Notes: a model not told the origin generated them from the letters alone. Numbered from the stretch's first letter, positions 31,091-40,887 are shown. The stretch: 64,000 bases of DNA from Modicisalibacter tunisiensis (GCF_020148005.1 NZ_JAGXFD010000001.1:1136729-1200728); one strand, 5' to 3'. Numbers and translations are program-made.

Positions 31091-32311
31091 ATGAGCGAAT
31101 ACTCCCTGTTCACATCCGAATCCGTGTCCGAAGGGCATCCGGACAAGATCGCCGACCAGATTTCCGACGCGGTGCTGGACGCCATCATCGCCCGCGACAA
31201 GCAGGCACGCGTGGCCTGCGAAACCATGGTCAAGACGGGGGTGGCGATCGTCGCCGGCGAGATCACCACCAGCGCCTGGGTCGACCTCGAGGACCTGGTG
31301 CGCAAGGTGATCCTGGACATCGGCTACGATTCCTCGGATGTCGGCTTCGACGGCGAGACCTGCGGTGTGCTCAACCTGATCGGCAAGCAGAGCGTGGACA
31401 TCGCCCAGGGCGTCGACCGCACCAAGCCCGAGGATCAGGGCGCCGGGGACCAGGGGCTGATGTTCGGCTACGCGACCAACGAGACCGAGTCCTACATGCC
31501 GGCGCCGATCCACTACGCGCACCGGCTGGTCGAGCGTCAGTCGGAGCTGCGCAAGAACGGCATGCTGCCGTGGCTGCGCCCGGACGCCAAGAGCCAGGTG
31601 ACCTTCCGCTACGGCGAGGACGGCAAGCCGGTGGCGGTGGACGCGGTGGTGCTCTCGACCCAGCATGACCCGGAGATCGACCAGGACGACCTGCGCAAGA
31701 TGGTGCGCCGCGAGATCATCGAGCAGGTGCTGCCGGCCGAGTGGCTGACGTCGTCCACCAAGTACCACATCAACCCCACCGGCAAGTTCGTGATCGGCGG
31801 GCCGGTCGGCGACTGCGGGCTCACCGGGCGCAAGATCATCGTCGACACCTACGGCGGCATGGCGCGTCACGGCGGCGGCGCCTTCTCCGGCAAGGACCCC
31901 TCCAAGGTCGACCGCAGCGCCGCCTATGCCGGGCGCTACGTGGCCAAGAACGTGGTCGCCGCCGGGCTGGCCGACAAGTGCGAGATCCAGGTCTCCTACG
32001 CGATCGGGGTTCCCGAGCCGACCTCTGTGTCGATCAACACCTTCGGCACCGGCCGGATCAGCGACGACAGGATCATCGAGCTGGTGCGCGAGCACTTCGA
32101 CCTGCGTCCCTACGCGATCACCCGCATGCTCGACCTGCAGCATCCCATGTATCAGCTGACCGCCTCCTACGGCCACTTCGGTCGCGAGCCGTTCGAGCAC
32201 ACCTATACCTGGACCGACGTCAACGGCGAGACCCAGCACGAGACCTTCACCGCCTTCCCGTGGGAGAAGCTCGACCGTGCCGAGGCGCTGCGCGCTGCCG
32301 CCGACCTCTGA
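31091..32311 (+). CDS. metK: S-adenosylmethionine synthase, 406 aa
   Basis: Makes SAM from methionine and ATP. Motifs: [20 protein letters not shown] at residue 7, the ATP-binding [15 protein letters not shown] near 118, and the glycine-rich [19 protein letters not shown] near 260. The chain is about 20 residues longer than E. coli MetK (384), as is usual in pseudomonads and halomonads. The ribosome binding site GAGAGGG is 11 bases before the ATG, a rather long spacing. It begins the SAM cycle set completed by ahcY (33256) and metF (45849). Confidence 0.97.
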   Translation: MSEYSLFTSESVSEGHPDKIADQISDAVLDAIIARDKQARVACETMVKTGVAIVAGEITTSAWVDLEDLVRKVILDIGYDSSDVGFDGETCGVLNLIGKQSVDIAQGVDRTKPEDQGAGDQGLMFGYATNETESYMPAPIHYAHRLVERQSELRKNGMLPWLRPDAKSQVTFRYGEDGKPVAVDAVVLSTQHDPEIDQDDLRKMVRREIIEQVLPAEWLTSSTKYHINPTGKFVIGGPVGDCGLTGRKIIVDTYGGMARHGGGAFSGKDPSKVDRSAAYAGRYVAKNVVAAGLADKCEIQVSYAIGVPEPTSVSINTFGTGRISDDRIIELVREHFDLRPYAITRMLDLQHPMYQLTASYGHFGREPFEHTYTWTDVNGETQHETFTAFPWEKLDRAEALRAAADL

Positions 32312-32340
32312 GCCGGCGCCACCAGCGACCGCCTTCCCTC

Positions 32341-32365
32341 GATGCCCCGCCCCGTGCGGGGCATC
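32341..32365 (+). terminator. Terminator after metK
   Basis: Arms GATGCCCCGC and GCGGGGCATC with loop CCCGT; TTG follows. It lies 30 bp after the metK stop. Confidence 0.75.
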
Positions 32366-32567
32366 TTGCGTCGGGCTGGCGCCGCAAGGGGAACCCATGC
32401 CATCATGCGATGTCGAACAGTGTTCGAGAAGGCCGTGCCTGCCCGGGCCCGGGACTCGCACTCGCGGTTTGGGGAAACGGGCAGGGGCCGTCTACGCTGA
32501 GAGAACAACAGGTCCATCAGGGAATGACAATGAAGGGTTCGTTTATCCACGGAATGAGGATTCGACC

Positions 32568-32960
32568 ATGCTAGATCGCAAGATACCCTGGATTGCCGCG
32601 CTGGCTCTCTCCGCCGTGCTGCTGGCCGGCTGCGGCGACGACAGCGATGACGCGGCCGGTGACGGCGGCCAGTCGTCCACGGCCACCGAGACGTCGAGCA
32701 CCGCGTCGTCCGGCTCGACGGAGGGTTCCGCCACCGGCACGAGCGAGGCATCGAGCACCTCGCAGAACAGCACTTCCTCGGAGACCGGCCAGACGGGTGA
32801 CATGGCCGACTCCAGCGACAACATGGACATGCAGAGCGACTCGGGCGACAGCGCGAGTACCACCGGCGAGATGCAGAACGGCTCCGGCGGTGACGGCTCG
32901 ACGACCCAGGAAACCGGTACCGGCGAGGCCGGCAGCGACGAGGAGGACACCACCCAGTAG
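32568..32960 (+). CDS. Ser/Thr/Asp-rich lipoprotein, 130 aa
   Basis: The N-terminus is a lipoprotein signal with lipobox LLAGC (Cys22). Everything after it is low complexity, made almost only of S, T, G, D, E, A, Q and N, with no hydrophobic core, so the mature chain is probably disordered and strongly acidic. That composition suits a surface linker in a halophile. GAGGA stands before the ATG at 32568. No homologue is recognised by motif. It sits alone between metK and the ahcY leader, with terminators on both sides. Confidence 0.7.
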   Translation: MLDRKIPWIAALALSAVLLAGCGDDSDDAAGDGGQSSTATETSSTASSGSTEGSATGTSEASSTSQNSTSSETGQTGDMADSSDNMDMQSDSGDSASTTGEMQNGSGGDGSTTQETGTGEAGSDEEDTTQ

Positions 32961-32993
32961 GACGATGGACGCCTGACCGCCATCGTTGTCCTC

Positions 32994-33025
32994 CGGGGCG
33001 GCCATCACGGTCGCCCCGTTCTCTT
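32994..33025 (+). terminator. Terminator after the lipoprotein gene
   Basis: Arms CGGGGCG and CGCCCCG are followed by TTCTCTTT. A second short palindrome of six C and six G (33035–33051) lies just downstream. Confidence 0.75.
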
Positions 33026-33156
33026 TCAGTACCGACCCCCCTGCGGGGGGTGACTGCGTGCAGGCGACATGCGCGTAGGCGACGCGATTGCAAACCCGGC
33101 CATCCTGTAGTGAACTGCTGGCACGGTCGCGTGCCGTATCGGAGTCGTGAAGCTGC

Positions 33157-33233
33157 CGTCCGAGGGGCGCTGCAGCGCATGAGACCCATGCGCGAGGCTC
33201 GGACAGGCGGTCGTCAATCGCAACGGCGCCCAT
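33157..33233 (+). ncRNA. S-adenosylhomocysteine (SAH) riboswitch
   Basis: The conserved core is readable in order: CCGAGGGGCGCTGCAGCG (33159–33176), then after a variable hairpin CGAGGCTCGGAC (33193–33204), then AACGGCGCCCA (33222–33232). CCGAG pairs with CTCGG to form P1 and GGGGCGC can pair with GGCGCCC to form the pseudoknot, as in the SAH riboswitch described upstream of ahcY in Proteobacteria. It ends 23 bp before the ahcY start codon. Known members turn the gene on when SAH accumulates. Confidence 0.92.
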
Positions 33234-33255
33234 TCCCCCGGAATGGAGTAAGACG

Positions 33256-34668
33256 ATGACAGCAATGGCCAACGCGCAATCCGCTACCCTGCCGGACCAC
33301 CGGGTCGCCGACATCGACCTGGCCGAGTGGGGGCGCCGCGAGATTCGCATCGCCGAGACCGAAATGCCGGCGCTGATGAAGATCCGCGCCAAGTATCGCG
33401 ATCAGCAGCCGCTGGCGGGCGCGCGCATCGCCGGCTGCATCCACATGACCATCCAGACCGCGGTGCTGATCGAGACCCTGATCGAGCTCGGCGCCAGCGT
33501 GCGCTGGTCCTCCTGCAACATCTTTTCCACCCAGGATCACGCCGCCGCGGCGATCGCCGCCGCCGGCATCCCGGTGTTCGCCTGGAAGGGCGAGACCGAG
33601 GAGGAGTTCTGGTGGTGCATCGAACAGACGGTGGAAGGCCCGGACGGCTGGACGCCCAACCTGGTGCTCGACGACGGCGGCGACCTGACCGCCCTGCTCC
33701 ACGACAAGCGCCCGGAGCTGCTCGAGGCCATCCACGGCATTTCCGAGGAAACCACCACCGGCGTGCACCGCCTGCAGGAAATGCTGCGCGAGGGCACGCT
33801 CAGGGTGCCGGCGATCAACGTCAACGATGCCGTCACCAAGTCCAAGAACGACAACAAGTACGGCTGCCGCCACAGCCTCAACGATGCCATCAAGCGCGGG
33901 CTCGACCACCTGATGGCCGGCAAGCAGGCGCTGGTGGTCGGCTACGGCGACGTGGGCAAGGGCTCGGCGGCCTCGCTGCGCCAGGAGGGCATGATCGTCA
34001 AGGTCAGCGAGATCGACCCGATCTGTGCCATGCAGGCCTGCATGGACGGCTACGAGGTGGTCTCGCCCTACGCCGACGGCGTCAATCGGGGCGTCGAGAG
34101 CATCGACCGCGACCTGCTCGGGCGCATCGATCTGGTGGTGACCTGCACCGGCAACATCAACGCCTGCGATGCGCCGATGCTCAAGGCGCTCAAGAAGGGC
34201 GCGGTGGTGTGCAACATCGGTCACTTCGACAGCGAGATCGACACCGCCTACATGCGCCGCCAGTGGCACTGGGAAGAGGTCAAGCCGCAGGTCCACAAGA
34301 TCTATCGCGACAGCGACCCGGACGACTACGACCCGACCAGCGACGACTACCTGATCCTGCTCTCCGAGGGGCGCCTGGTGAACCTGGGCAACGCCACTGG
34401 CCACCCGTCACGCATCATGGACGGCTCCTTCGCCAACCAGGTGCTGGCGCAGATCCACCTCTTCGAGCACAAGTTCGCCGAGCTCACCGACGACGCCAAG
34501 GCCGGCGGGCTGAGCGTCAGCGTGCTGCCCAAGGCGCTGGACGAGGAAGTGGCCCGCTACATGGTCGAGGGCTTCGGCGGCGTGGTCACGCGCATGACCG
34601 AGGACCAGGCCCGCTACACCGGGGTGGCGGTCGACGGCCCCTACAAGCCGGACGCCTACCGCTACTGA
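33256..34668 (+). CDS. ahcY: Adenosylhomocysteinase, 470 aa
   Basis: Hydrolyses S-adenosylhomocysteine to adenosine and homocysteine and so keeps methyl transfer running. Motifs: [19 protein letters not shown] near residue 57, [18 protein letters not shown], the NAD-binding [13 protein letters not shown] near residue 234, and the C-terminal [16 protein letters not shown]. The length is the 470-residue bacterial form with an insertion relative to the human enzyme. Its leader carries the SAH riboswitch, so expression rises with the substrate. A very strong terminator follows. Confidence 0.98.
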   Translation: MTAMANAQSATLPDHRVADIDLAEWGRREIRIAETEMPALMKIRAKYRDQQPLAGARIAGCIHMTIQTAVLIETLIELGASVRWSSCNIFSTQDHAAAAIAAAGIPVFAWKGETEEEFWWCIEQTVEGPDGWTPNLVLDDGGDLTALLHDKRPELLEAIHGISEETTTGVHRLQEMLREGTLRVPAINVNDAVTKSKNDNKYGCRHSLNDAIKRGLDHLMAGKQALVVGYGDVGKGSAASLRQEGMIVKVSEIDPICAMQACMDGYEVVSPYADGVNRGVESIDRDLLGRIDLVVTCTGNINACDAPMLKALKKGAVVCNIGHFDSEIDTAYMRRQWHWEEVKPQVHKIYRDSDPDDYDPTSDDYLILLSEGRLVNLGNATGHPSRIMDGSFANQVLAQIHLFEHKFAELTDDAKAGGLSVSVLPKALDEEVARYMVEGFGGVVTRMTEDQARYTGVAVDGPYKPDAYRY

Positions 34669-34695
34669 GCCCGCCCGACTTCGGGCGCTCAACCG

Positions 34696-34724
34696 ACGCC
34701 GCCCCGTTCCCGGGGCGGCGTTTT
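34696..34724 (+). terminator. Terminator after ahcY
   Basis: Arms ACGCCGCCCCG and CGGGGCGGCGT with loop TTCC, followed by TTTTCG. Confidence 0.94.
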
Positions 34725-34773
34725 CGTGGCCGGGCCACCAGGTCCCCTGGCCAGGAAACGTCGAGGACATCTC

Positions 34774-36030
34774 ATGCTGGATCTCATTGCGATCGTGGTC
34801 TCGCTGACGGCGGCGCTGGCGTGGCTCAATCATCGCGTCGTCGGCCTGCCCAGCCCCATCGGGGTGATGGCCATCGCCCTGGTGCTGTCGGGGGCCCTGC
34901 AGGGCGCGGCCTGGCTGGGGCTGCCGGCCATCCACGCCGAGGCCGAGGCCTGGCTGTCGCGGATCGACTTCACCCGGCTGCTGATGGACGGCATGCTCTC
35001 GCTGCTGCTGTTCGCCGGCGCCCTGCATGTCGACCTGGCGGCGCTGCGCCGCTACCGCTGGTCGATCGGTTTCCTGGCGACGCTGGGGGTGGCGGTCTCG
35101 ACCCTGGCGATCGGCGCCGCGGCCAAGGGGCTGTGCACGCTGTTCGGCCTGGCGGTGCCGTGGCTCGCGTGTCTGGTGTTCGGGGCTCTGATCGCGCCGA
35201 CCGACCCCATCGCCGTGCTGGGCATCCTGCGCCGGGCCGGGGCGCCGGAGGATCTGGAGCTGCGCATCGTCGGCGAGTCGCTGTTCAACGATGGGGTGGC
35301 GGTGGTGGTGTTCACGCTGCTGCTGGACGGCCTCACCGGCGAGACGCCGCTGACGGCGGCCCACGCCGGCACGCTGTTCCTGCAGGAGGCCGGCGGCGGG
35401 GCGCTGCTGGGGCTGGGCATCGGCGGTCTCGCCTATGTGACGATGCGCGGCATCGACGACTATCGCGTCGAGGTGTTGATCTCGCTGGCGGTGGTGCTGG
35501 GCGGCTATGCCCTGGCCCGGCAGCTGCATGTCTCGGGGCCCATCGCCATGGTCGTCGCCGGCCTGCTGGTGGGCAACAAGGCACGCCACAGCGCCATGTC
35601 GACGACCACCCGCCGCTATCTGGACGCGTTCTGGGAGCTGGTCGACGAGATCCTCAATACCCTGCTGTTCGTGCTGATCGGCCTCGAGGTGCTGCTGATC
35701 CCCTTCGAGCCGGCCTACCTGTGGGTGGGCGCCGGGCTGGTGGTGGCCGTCCTGGCGGTGCGCTTCGTCACCGTCGGGATCCCGGTCGTGCTGCTGCGCG
35801 AGCGCCTCGGCTTTCGCCGGGGGTCGACACGCATCCTCACCTGGGGCGGGCTGCGCGGCGGTATCTCGGTGGCCCTGGCGCTGGCCCTGCCGGAGGGCGA
35901 GGCGCGCGACGTGCTGCTGACCGTGACCTACCTGGTGGTGCTGTTCTCGATCCTCGTCCAGGGGCCGACCATCGGCCGGCTGGTCACGCGGTTGCTGGGA
36001 AAGGCGGACGCGTCACGCACGGCGCCTTGA
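34774..36030 (+). CDS. Na+/H+ antiporter, CPA1 (NhaP-like) family, 418 aa
   Basis: An inner membrane cation/proton exchanger with about 12 hydrophobic segments. CPA1 motifs are visible: LLLFAGALHVDLAALRR, the FGALIAPTDPIAVLGILRR segment, GESLFNDGVAVVVF with the ion-binding Asn-Asp pair, and GGLRGGISVALAL near residue 365. The start at 34774 has GAGGA upstream. Such antiporters are important in salt-loving bacteria. It has its own transcription unit and converges with the next gene. Confidence 0.9.
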   Translation: MLDLIAIVVSLTAALAWLNHRVVGLPSPIGVMAIALVLSGALQGAAWLGLPAIHAEAEAWLSRIDFTRLLMDGMLSLLLFAGALHVDLAALRRYRWSIGFLATLGVAVSTLAIGAAAKGLCTLFGLAVPWLACLVFGALIAPTDPIAVLGILRRAGAPEDLELRIVGESLFNDGVAVVVFTLLLDGLTGETPLTAAHAGTLFLQEAGGGALLGLGIGGLAYVTMRGIDDYRVEVLISLAVVLGGYALARQLHVSGPIAMVVAGLLVGNKARHSAMSTTTRRYLDAFWELVDEILNTLLFVLIGLEVLLIPFEPAYLWVGAGLVVAVLAVRFVTVGIPVVLLRERLGFRRGSTRILTWGGLRGGISVALALALPEGEARDVLLTVTYLVVLFSILVQGPTIGRLVTRLLGKADASRTAP

Positions 36031-36040
36031 GGGGCGCGCC

Positions 36041-36499
36041 CTACAGATCCTCCATCCGCTCGGCGTCGCGGACCAGGCGCATGGTCTCGTGCTCCTCGAG
36101 GGAGACCAGGTTGTCGATCAGCTCGTGGGCGGTGGGCGTCTCGACCTGGTCGCGCAGGTAGCGGAACAGCTCGCCGATGTGTTCGTGCTCGGCCAGCACC
36201 TTGCGCATGATGGCGTCCGGCGCCAGATCGCGGAAATCGCTCGCCTCGTGGCTCTCGGGGTGGCTCGGTGCATTCTCGAAATACTCGTAGCACCAGGTGT
36301 GCAAGGCCGCCGGCGAGGCGTCGTGACGCGCCATTTCCAGCGTTTCGCTCAGTGTGCGTTCGTGCTTGGCCAGGTAGGTCAGCAGCATCTGCGCGCGCTC
36401 GTCGTTGACCTTGCCCAGGTCACGCTCGATCTGACCGGCCAGCCGCACATGGGTGCGTCGCGCCCACTCCAGGGCATCCTCCAGGGTTTCGACACGCAT
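36041..36499 (-). CDS. Helical hypothetical protein, 152 aa
   Basis: Predicted to be nearly all alpha-helical, with no signal peptide or membrane segment. Histidines and glutamates recur in helix-compatible spacing (KHERTLSETLEMARHD, LAEHEHIGELFRYL, LEEHETMRLVRDAERMEDL), which recalls four-helix metal-binding bundles such as ferritin-like or hemerythrin-like proteins, but no signature allows a firm call. GGAGGG before the ATG at 36499 supports the start over a longer frame to 36652. It diverges from the DUF4396 gene, sharing a 182-bp promoter region. Confidence 0.65.
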   Translation of the reverse strand: MRVETLEDALEWARRTHVRLAGQIERDLGKVNDERAQMLLTYLAKHERTLSETLEMARHDASPAALHTWCYEYFENAPSHPESHEASDFRDLAPDAIMRKVLAEHEHIGELFRYLRDQVETPTAHELIDNLVSLEEHETMRLVRDAERMEDL

Positions 36500-36681
36500 C
36501 GTGACCCTCCACATCGACGAGATGGCGATATCTTCATTATGGGTCAAGTCGGGGCGGCGGGCTTGATGCGCGTCAAGCTTGCGGATGCCGCGCCCCGGCT
36601 TGCCCCGGTGCCGGACAAGGGGTCTACCTTGGGTAGGGATTGCGTATTCCATTCATCATTGTCGTGGAAAGGAGTCCCGTC

Positions 36682-37416
36682 ATGATTCCCGACTGGTTGA
36701 CCGTACTGGCCTGGATTTCCGTGCTGCTGGGCTTCGCCAGTGCCCTCTACGTGATCGGCGACCTGCGCCGGCATCCGCAGCACATGACCATCATGAACGT
36801 GGTGTGGCCGGCCTGCGCGCTGTTCGGCCACCTGCCGGTGCTCTACGCCTATCGCAAGTACGGGCGTCTGGCCGCCGACGAGATCGCTCATCCGGCCATG
36901 CAGAAGGGCGAGACGCCACCCCACAAGCGCGACACGCCGTTCCCGGTCAAGGTGGCCAAGGGCACGCTGCATTGCGGCAGTGGCTGCTCGCTGGGTGACA
37001 TCGTCGCGGAGTGGGCGGCCTTCCTGATGCCGACCATCGCCGTCTGGCTGGGCTGGAAGGGCATCTTCGAGGACAAGATCTTCGCCGTCTGGGTGCTCGA
37101 CTACATCCTCGCCTTCCTGTTCGGCATTGCCTTCCAGTACTACTCGATCAAGCCGATGCAGGACCTCTCGCCGGGCCAGGCGCTCGTCCAGGCGATCAAG
37201 GCCGACACCCTGTCGCTGACCGCCTGGCAGGTGGGCATGTACGGCTTCATGGCCTTTGCGCATTTCTACCTCTTTGCGGTGGTCTTCGGGATGAAGCTGC
37301 ACGTCGACACCATCCACTTCTGGTTCATGATGCAGATCGCCATGGGCTTCGGCTTCCTGACCGCCTACCCGGTCAACTGGTGGCTGATCCAGCGCGGCGT
37401 CAAGGAGGCGATGTAA
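36682..37416 (+). CDS. DUF4396 membrane protein, 244 aa
   Basis: An integral membrane protein with about seven hydrophobic segments. The region THLHCGSGCSLGDIVAEW-like (here GTLHCGSGCSLGDIVAEW, about residues 93–110) is a hallmark of DUF4396, with conserved His and two Cys that could bind metal, and the C-terminal HFWFMMQIAMGFGFLTAYPVNWWL is also typical. AAAGGAG stands eight bases before the ATG at 36682. Function is unknown; it precedes a copper-type efflux operon, but a terminator separates them. Confidence 0.85.
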   Translation: MIPDWLTVLAWISVLLGFASALYVIGDLRRHPQHMTIMNVVWPACALFGHLPVLYAYRKYGRLAADEIAHPAMQKGETPPHKRDTPFPVKVAKGTLHCGSGCSLGDIVAEWAAFLMPTIAVWLGWKGIFEDKIFAVWVLDYILAFLFGIAFQYYSIKPMQDLSPGQALVQAIKADTLSLTAWQVGMYGFMAFAHFYLFAVVFGMKLHVDTIHFWFMMQIAMGFGFLTAYPVNWWLIQRGVKEAM

Positions 37417-37450
37417 GCGCTTCTCGCTGCCTCCGCCGCAATGGCACGGA

Positions 37451-37474
37451 AGGGCCCGCTCGCGGGCCCTTTTT
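37451..37474 (+). terminator. Terminator after the DUF4396 gene
   Basis: Arms AGGGCCCGC and GCGGGCCCT with a two-base centre are followed by five T. Confidence 0.9.
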
Positions 37475-37595
37475 CGTGGCCCGGCGGCGCGTGTCGAAGG
37501 TCGGGGCGGGCGAGTTCAAGAGAGGCACAAGAACGGCTTTCGTTGACCGGGGTCATGGGAGCGTCTTGATGGCCCGCCTTCCCGGACGTTGCCAC

Positions 37596-37626
37596 TTGAC
37601 CCTTGGGCAACCCGCAAGTCTTACGC
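37596..37626 (+). promoter_or_regulatory. MerR-type (CueR-like) promoter of the copper efflux operon
   Basis: TTGACC (37596–37601) and TTACGC (37621–37626) are separated by 19 bp instead of 17. The spacer holds the imperfect dyad CTTGGGCAACCCGCAAG (37602–37618). A long spacer with a central dyad is the mark of promoters activated by MerR-family metal sensors; CTTG…CAAG recalls CueR/HmrR sites. The regulator gene is not in the window. Confidence 0.7.
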
Positions 37627-37729
37627 TGTTCTTCAAGCCCGGCCATGATGGCCCGGGCGTCGGATGGCCGGCAGGGGGATGCCATTGTGCGGCCGTGGAT
37701 GGTGGAGCCGACAAGTCGGGGAGGCAGCC

Positions 37730-37981
37730 ATGTGGCATGACATGACGGGATACATGAGCGGCGCGGGCTGGGGGCACATGCTCTTCGGCGGCGTCATGAT
37801 GGTGCTCTTCTGGGGGCTGGTGATCGCGCTGATCGTGATGCTGGTCATGCGCCTCACCGGCCATCGCGCCCGTTCGCACCGGACGGCGCCGGATGCCCTG
37901 GAGCTCCTTCGCCAACGCTACGCGCGCGGGGAAATCGACCGCCAGGAGTTCGAGGCGCGCAAGCGCGACCTGTCGGAGTGA
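37730..37981 (+). CDS. Small membrane protein with SHOCT domain, 83 aa
   Basis: One transmembrane helix (about residues 18–42, MLFGGVMMVLFWGLVIALIVMLVM split by few polar residues) is followed by a C-terminal SHOCT motif (ALELLRQRYARGEIDRQEFEARK, about 58–80). The N-terminus is Met/His/Trp-rich (MWHDMTGYMSGAGWGHM), suggestive of copper contact outside the membrane. GGGGAGG precedes the ATG at 37730. Such proteins commonly sit beside copper and heavy-metal resistance genes, as here, where the P-type ATPase follows 86 bp later. Confidence 0.82.
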   Translation: MWHDMTGYMSGAGWGHMLFGGVMMVLFWGLVIALIVMLVMRLTGHRARSHRTAPDALELLRQRYARGEIDRQEFEARKRDLSE

Positions 37982-38067
37982 TGCCTCGCCCTCGCCGTTG
38001 ATCGGCCGCGTGCCGGGGGCGGCGAGGAGTCTTTCGTTGCGTTCTTCCTCCCAGGCAGGAGGTGGCC

Positions 38068-40383
38068 ATGCCCCCGAAACACCACGCCGTTCACGCCTCG
38101 CCCCATGCCGCCGAGGCTCAAGAGGCACCGCCGGATACGCCCAGGGATGCCGAGCCGGGCGGTTACACCTGCCCGATGCATCCCGAGGTGCAAAGCGACG
38201 CCCCGGGCGAATGCCCGAAGTGCGGCATGGCACTGGAGCCGGTGGCACCCCAGGCGCCGGCCACCCGCACCGAGTGGACCTGCCCGATGCATCCCGAGAT
38301 CGCCCGTGACGAACCGGGAAGCTGCCCGAAATGCGGCATGTCCCTGGAGCCGCGTCAGGTCACCGCCGAGGAGGAGAAGAATCCCGAGCTGATCGACATG
38401 ACCCGGCGCCTGTGGGTCGCCCTGGCCCTGGCGACACCGGTGTTCCTGCTGGCGATGGGCCAGCACGTGCCCGGCCTGTCGCTGGAGGCCTGGATTCCGC
38501 ACGAGGTGCGCATCTGGCTGGAACTGGCCCTGTCGACGCCGGTGGTGCTGTGGTGCGGCTGGCCGTTCTTCGTGCGCGGCTACCGCTCGGTGATCGGCTG
38601 GAATCCCAACATGTTCACCCTGATCGCGCTTGGCGTCGGGGTCGCCTATCTCTACAGCCTGGTCGCCACGCTGTTCCCGCAGCTCTTTCCGCCCTCCTTC
38701 CGCGACGCGACGGGGCAGGTGGGCGTCTACTTCGAGGCCGCCGCGGTGATCGTGACGCTGGTATTGCTCGGCCAGGTCATGGAACTGCGTGCACGCAGCC
38801 AGACCAACAGCGCGATCAAGGCCCTGCTGGGGCTGGCGCCCAGGACCGCACGGCGTATCGCCGACGACGGCAGCGAGTCCGATGTGCCGCTGGAACAGAT
38901 CCGGATCGGCGATCGGCTGCGCGTGCGCCCCGGCGAGAAGGTGCCGGTGGACGGCGTGGTGGTCGAGGGCAGCTCCTCGGTGGACGAATCGATGATCACC
39001 GGCGAACCCATGCCCGTCGAGAAGGGCGAGGCCGAGGAGGTCATCGGCGCGACCATCAACGGCACCGGCTCGCTGGTCATCGAGGCCCGGCGCGTCGGCA
39101 GCGACACCCTGCTGTCGCAGATCGTGCAGATGGTCGCCGATGCCAGCCGCAGCCGGGCGCCGATCCAGAACCTGGTGGACGTGGTCGCCGGCTACTTCGT
39201 GCCCACCGTGGTGCTGGCCGCCGTGGTGACCTTCGCGGTCTGGGCGCTGTGGGGGCCCGAGCCGGCGATGGCCTATGCGCTGATCAACGCCGTGGCGGTG
39301 CTGATCATCGCCTGCCCGTGCGCGCTGGGGCTGGCCACGCCGATGTCGATCATGGTGGCCAGCGGCAAGGGGGCCTCGGCCGGGGTGCTGTTCAAGAACG
39401 CCGAGGCGATCCAGACCCTGCGCCGGGTCGACACCCTGATCGTCGACAAGACCGGCACCCTCACCGAGGGGCGCCCGCGGCTGCAGGACGTGGTCGCCGG
39501 CGAGGGCTTCGCGGAGGACGAGGTGCTGCGCCTGGCCGCCACCCTGGAGCGCGGCAGCGAGCATCCGCTGGCGACGGCGATCGTCCAGGGGGCGGCGGAG
39601 CGCGACATCGCTCCCGAGCGCTACACCGACTTCGAATCGGTGACCGGGCAGGGCGTCAAGGGCCGGGTCGGCGACCGGGTCGTGGCGCTGGGCAACCGCG
39701 CCCTGATGGACGCCGAGGGCGTCGAGGCTGACTCGCTCGCCGAGCGTGCCGAGGCCCTGCGCGGCGAGGGCAAGACCGCGATGTTCGTCGCCGTCGACGG
39801 CCGGCCCGCCGGGCTGGTCGCCGTCGCCGACCCGATCAAGGCGACGACCCGGGAAGCGATCGAGGCGCTGCATGACGAGGGCATCCGCATCGTCATGCTG
39901 ACCGGCGACAGCCGGACCACGGCCCAGGCGGTCGCCGGTCAGCTGGGCATCGATGAGGTGATCGCCGGGGTGCTGCCCGAGCAGAAGGCCGAGAAGGTCA
40001 AGGCGCTGCAGGCCGAGGGGCGCTTCGTGGCCATGGCGGGCGACGGCATCAACGATGCCCCGGCGCTGGCCCAGGCCCAGGTCGGCATCGCCATGGGCAC
40101 CGGTACCGACGTGGCCATGGAGAGCGCCGGGGTGACGCTGGTCAAGGGTGACCTGCGCGGCATCGTGCGCGCCCGCCGGCTCAGCCGCGCCACCCTGCGC
40201 AACATCAAGCAGAACCTGTTCTTCGCCTTCGTCTACAACAGCGTGGGCGTGCCGGTCGCCGCCGGTGTGCTCTATCCGGCCTTCGGCATCCTGCTGTCGC
40301 CGATCATCGCCGCGGCGGCGATGTCGTTCAGCTCGGTATCGGTGGTGGCCAATTCCCTGCGACTGCGTCACCAGACGATCTGA
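38068..40383 (+). CDS. copA: Copper-translocating P1B-type ATPase, 771 aa
   Basis: Exports Cu(I) (or Ag(I)) using ATP. Two copies of a His/Cys module ([20 protein letters not shown] at about residue 36 and [20 protein letters not shown] at about 74) replace the usual HMA domains. The membrane metal site is CPC (Cys416, Cys418 in [12 protein letters not shown]), phosphorylation Asp460 is in DKTGTLTEG, and [10 protein letters not shown], the HP motif SEHPLATAI and [13 protein letters not shown] complete the enzyme. AGGAGG before the ATG at 38068 gives this start; a GTG lies two codons earlier. Metal specificity is by similarity to the CopA/CopB-like group. Confidence 0.93.
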   Translation: MPPKHHAVHASPHAAEAQEAPPDTPRDAEPGGYTCPMHPEVQSDAPGECPKCGMALEPVAPQAPATRTEWTCPMHPEIARDEPGSCPKCGMSLEPRQVTAEEEKNPELIDMTRRLWVALALATPVFLLAMGQHVPGLSLEAWIPHEVRIWLELALSTPVVLWCGWPFFVRGYRSVIGWNPNMFTLIALGVGVAYLYSLVATLFPQLFPPSFRDATGQVGVYFEAAAVIVTLVLLGQVMELRARSQTNSAIKALLGLAPRTARRIADDGSESDVPLEQIRIGDRLRVRPGEKVPVDGVVVEGSSSVDESMITGEPMPVEKGEAEEVIGATINGTGSLVIEARRVGSDTLLSQIVQMVADASRSRAPIQNLVDVVAGYFVPTVVLAAVVTFAVWALWGPEPAMAYALINAVAVLIIACPCALGLATPMSIMVASGKGASAGVLFKNAEAIQTLRRVDTLIVDKTGTLTEGRPRLQDVVAGEGFAEDEVLRLAATLERGSEHPLATAIVQGAAERDIAPERYTDFESVTGQGVKGRVGDRVVALGNRALMDAEGVEADSLAERAEALRGEGKTAMFVAVDGRPAGLVAVADPIKATTREAIEALHDEGIRIVMLTGDSRTTAQAVAGQLGIDEVIAGVLPEQKAEKVKALQAEGRFVAMAGDGINDAPALAQAQVGIAMGTGTDVAMESAGVTLVKGDLRGIVRARRLSRATLRNIKQNLFFAFVYNSVGVPVAAGVLYPAFGILLSPIIAAAAMSFSSVSVVANSLRLRHQTI

Positions 40384-40436
40384 GCAGGATGCCTGTGTTT
40401 CCAAAGTCTTACCCAGTCGACAAGAGGAGGTTCTGC

Positions 40437-40775
40437 ATGTCGGACAAGGAACGCCGCCTCGGTGTCTCCGAGGCCAACCTGGTGACCCGCAAGCTCAGGC
40501 TCAGGGCCTGCAGCGAGTCGGCCCTGCAGGCGGCCATCGGCGAGATCGATGCCCTGTTCGGTCTCGAGAGCGTCACCTACCTGCCGCGCAAGCGGCGGCT
40601 CGACGTGGCCTACGACGCGACGCGGCTGTGTCTCGATCACATCCGGACGATCCTGTCGCGTCACGCCATCACGGTCAGCAACGGCTGGTGGGAGCGGGTC
40701 AGGGAGAACCACTACCGCTTCGTCGACCAGAACATCAAGGACAACGCCAGCCAGGAGCCCTGGAGCTGCCACTGA
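40437..40775 (+). CDS. Small HMA-like protein of the copper operon, 112 aa
   Basis: The middle part (KLRLRACSESALQAAIGEI … VTYLPRKRRLDVAYDATRLCLDHIRTIL) has the strand-helix-strand-strand-helix rhythm of heavy-metal-associated ferredoxin-like domains, but the CxxC metal loop is absent; single cysteines remain. The tail (NGWWERVRENHYRFVDQNIKDN) is unusual and ends EPWSCH. AGAGGAGG lies seven bases before the ATG at 40437. Position 53 bp behind copA suggests a role in metal export, but function is inference. Confidence 0.6.
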   Translation: MSDKERRLGVSEANLVTRKLRLRACSESALQAAIGEIDALFGLESVTYLPRKRRLDVAYDATRLCLDHIRTILSRHAITVSNGWWERVRENHYRFVDQNIKDNASQEPWSCH

Positions 40776-40887
40776 TCCCGCCGATGGGTGGTGCGGCAGG
40801 GCGTCGTCACCGAATCATCATCGGGGTGCCACCCAGGAGTCATCGACATCGCGGAACATGGGGCCGCGCTTGTCAGGAGGCCCTTCC

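Noticed and set aside
33327-36161. A 944-codon + strand frame over ahcY and the antiporter
   Set aside because: It overlaps two clear genes in another frame and is Arg/Gly/Pro-rich, as expected of a shadow frame.
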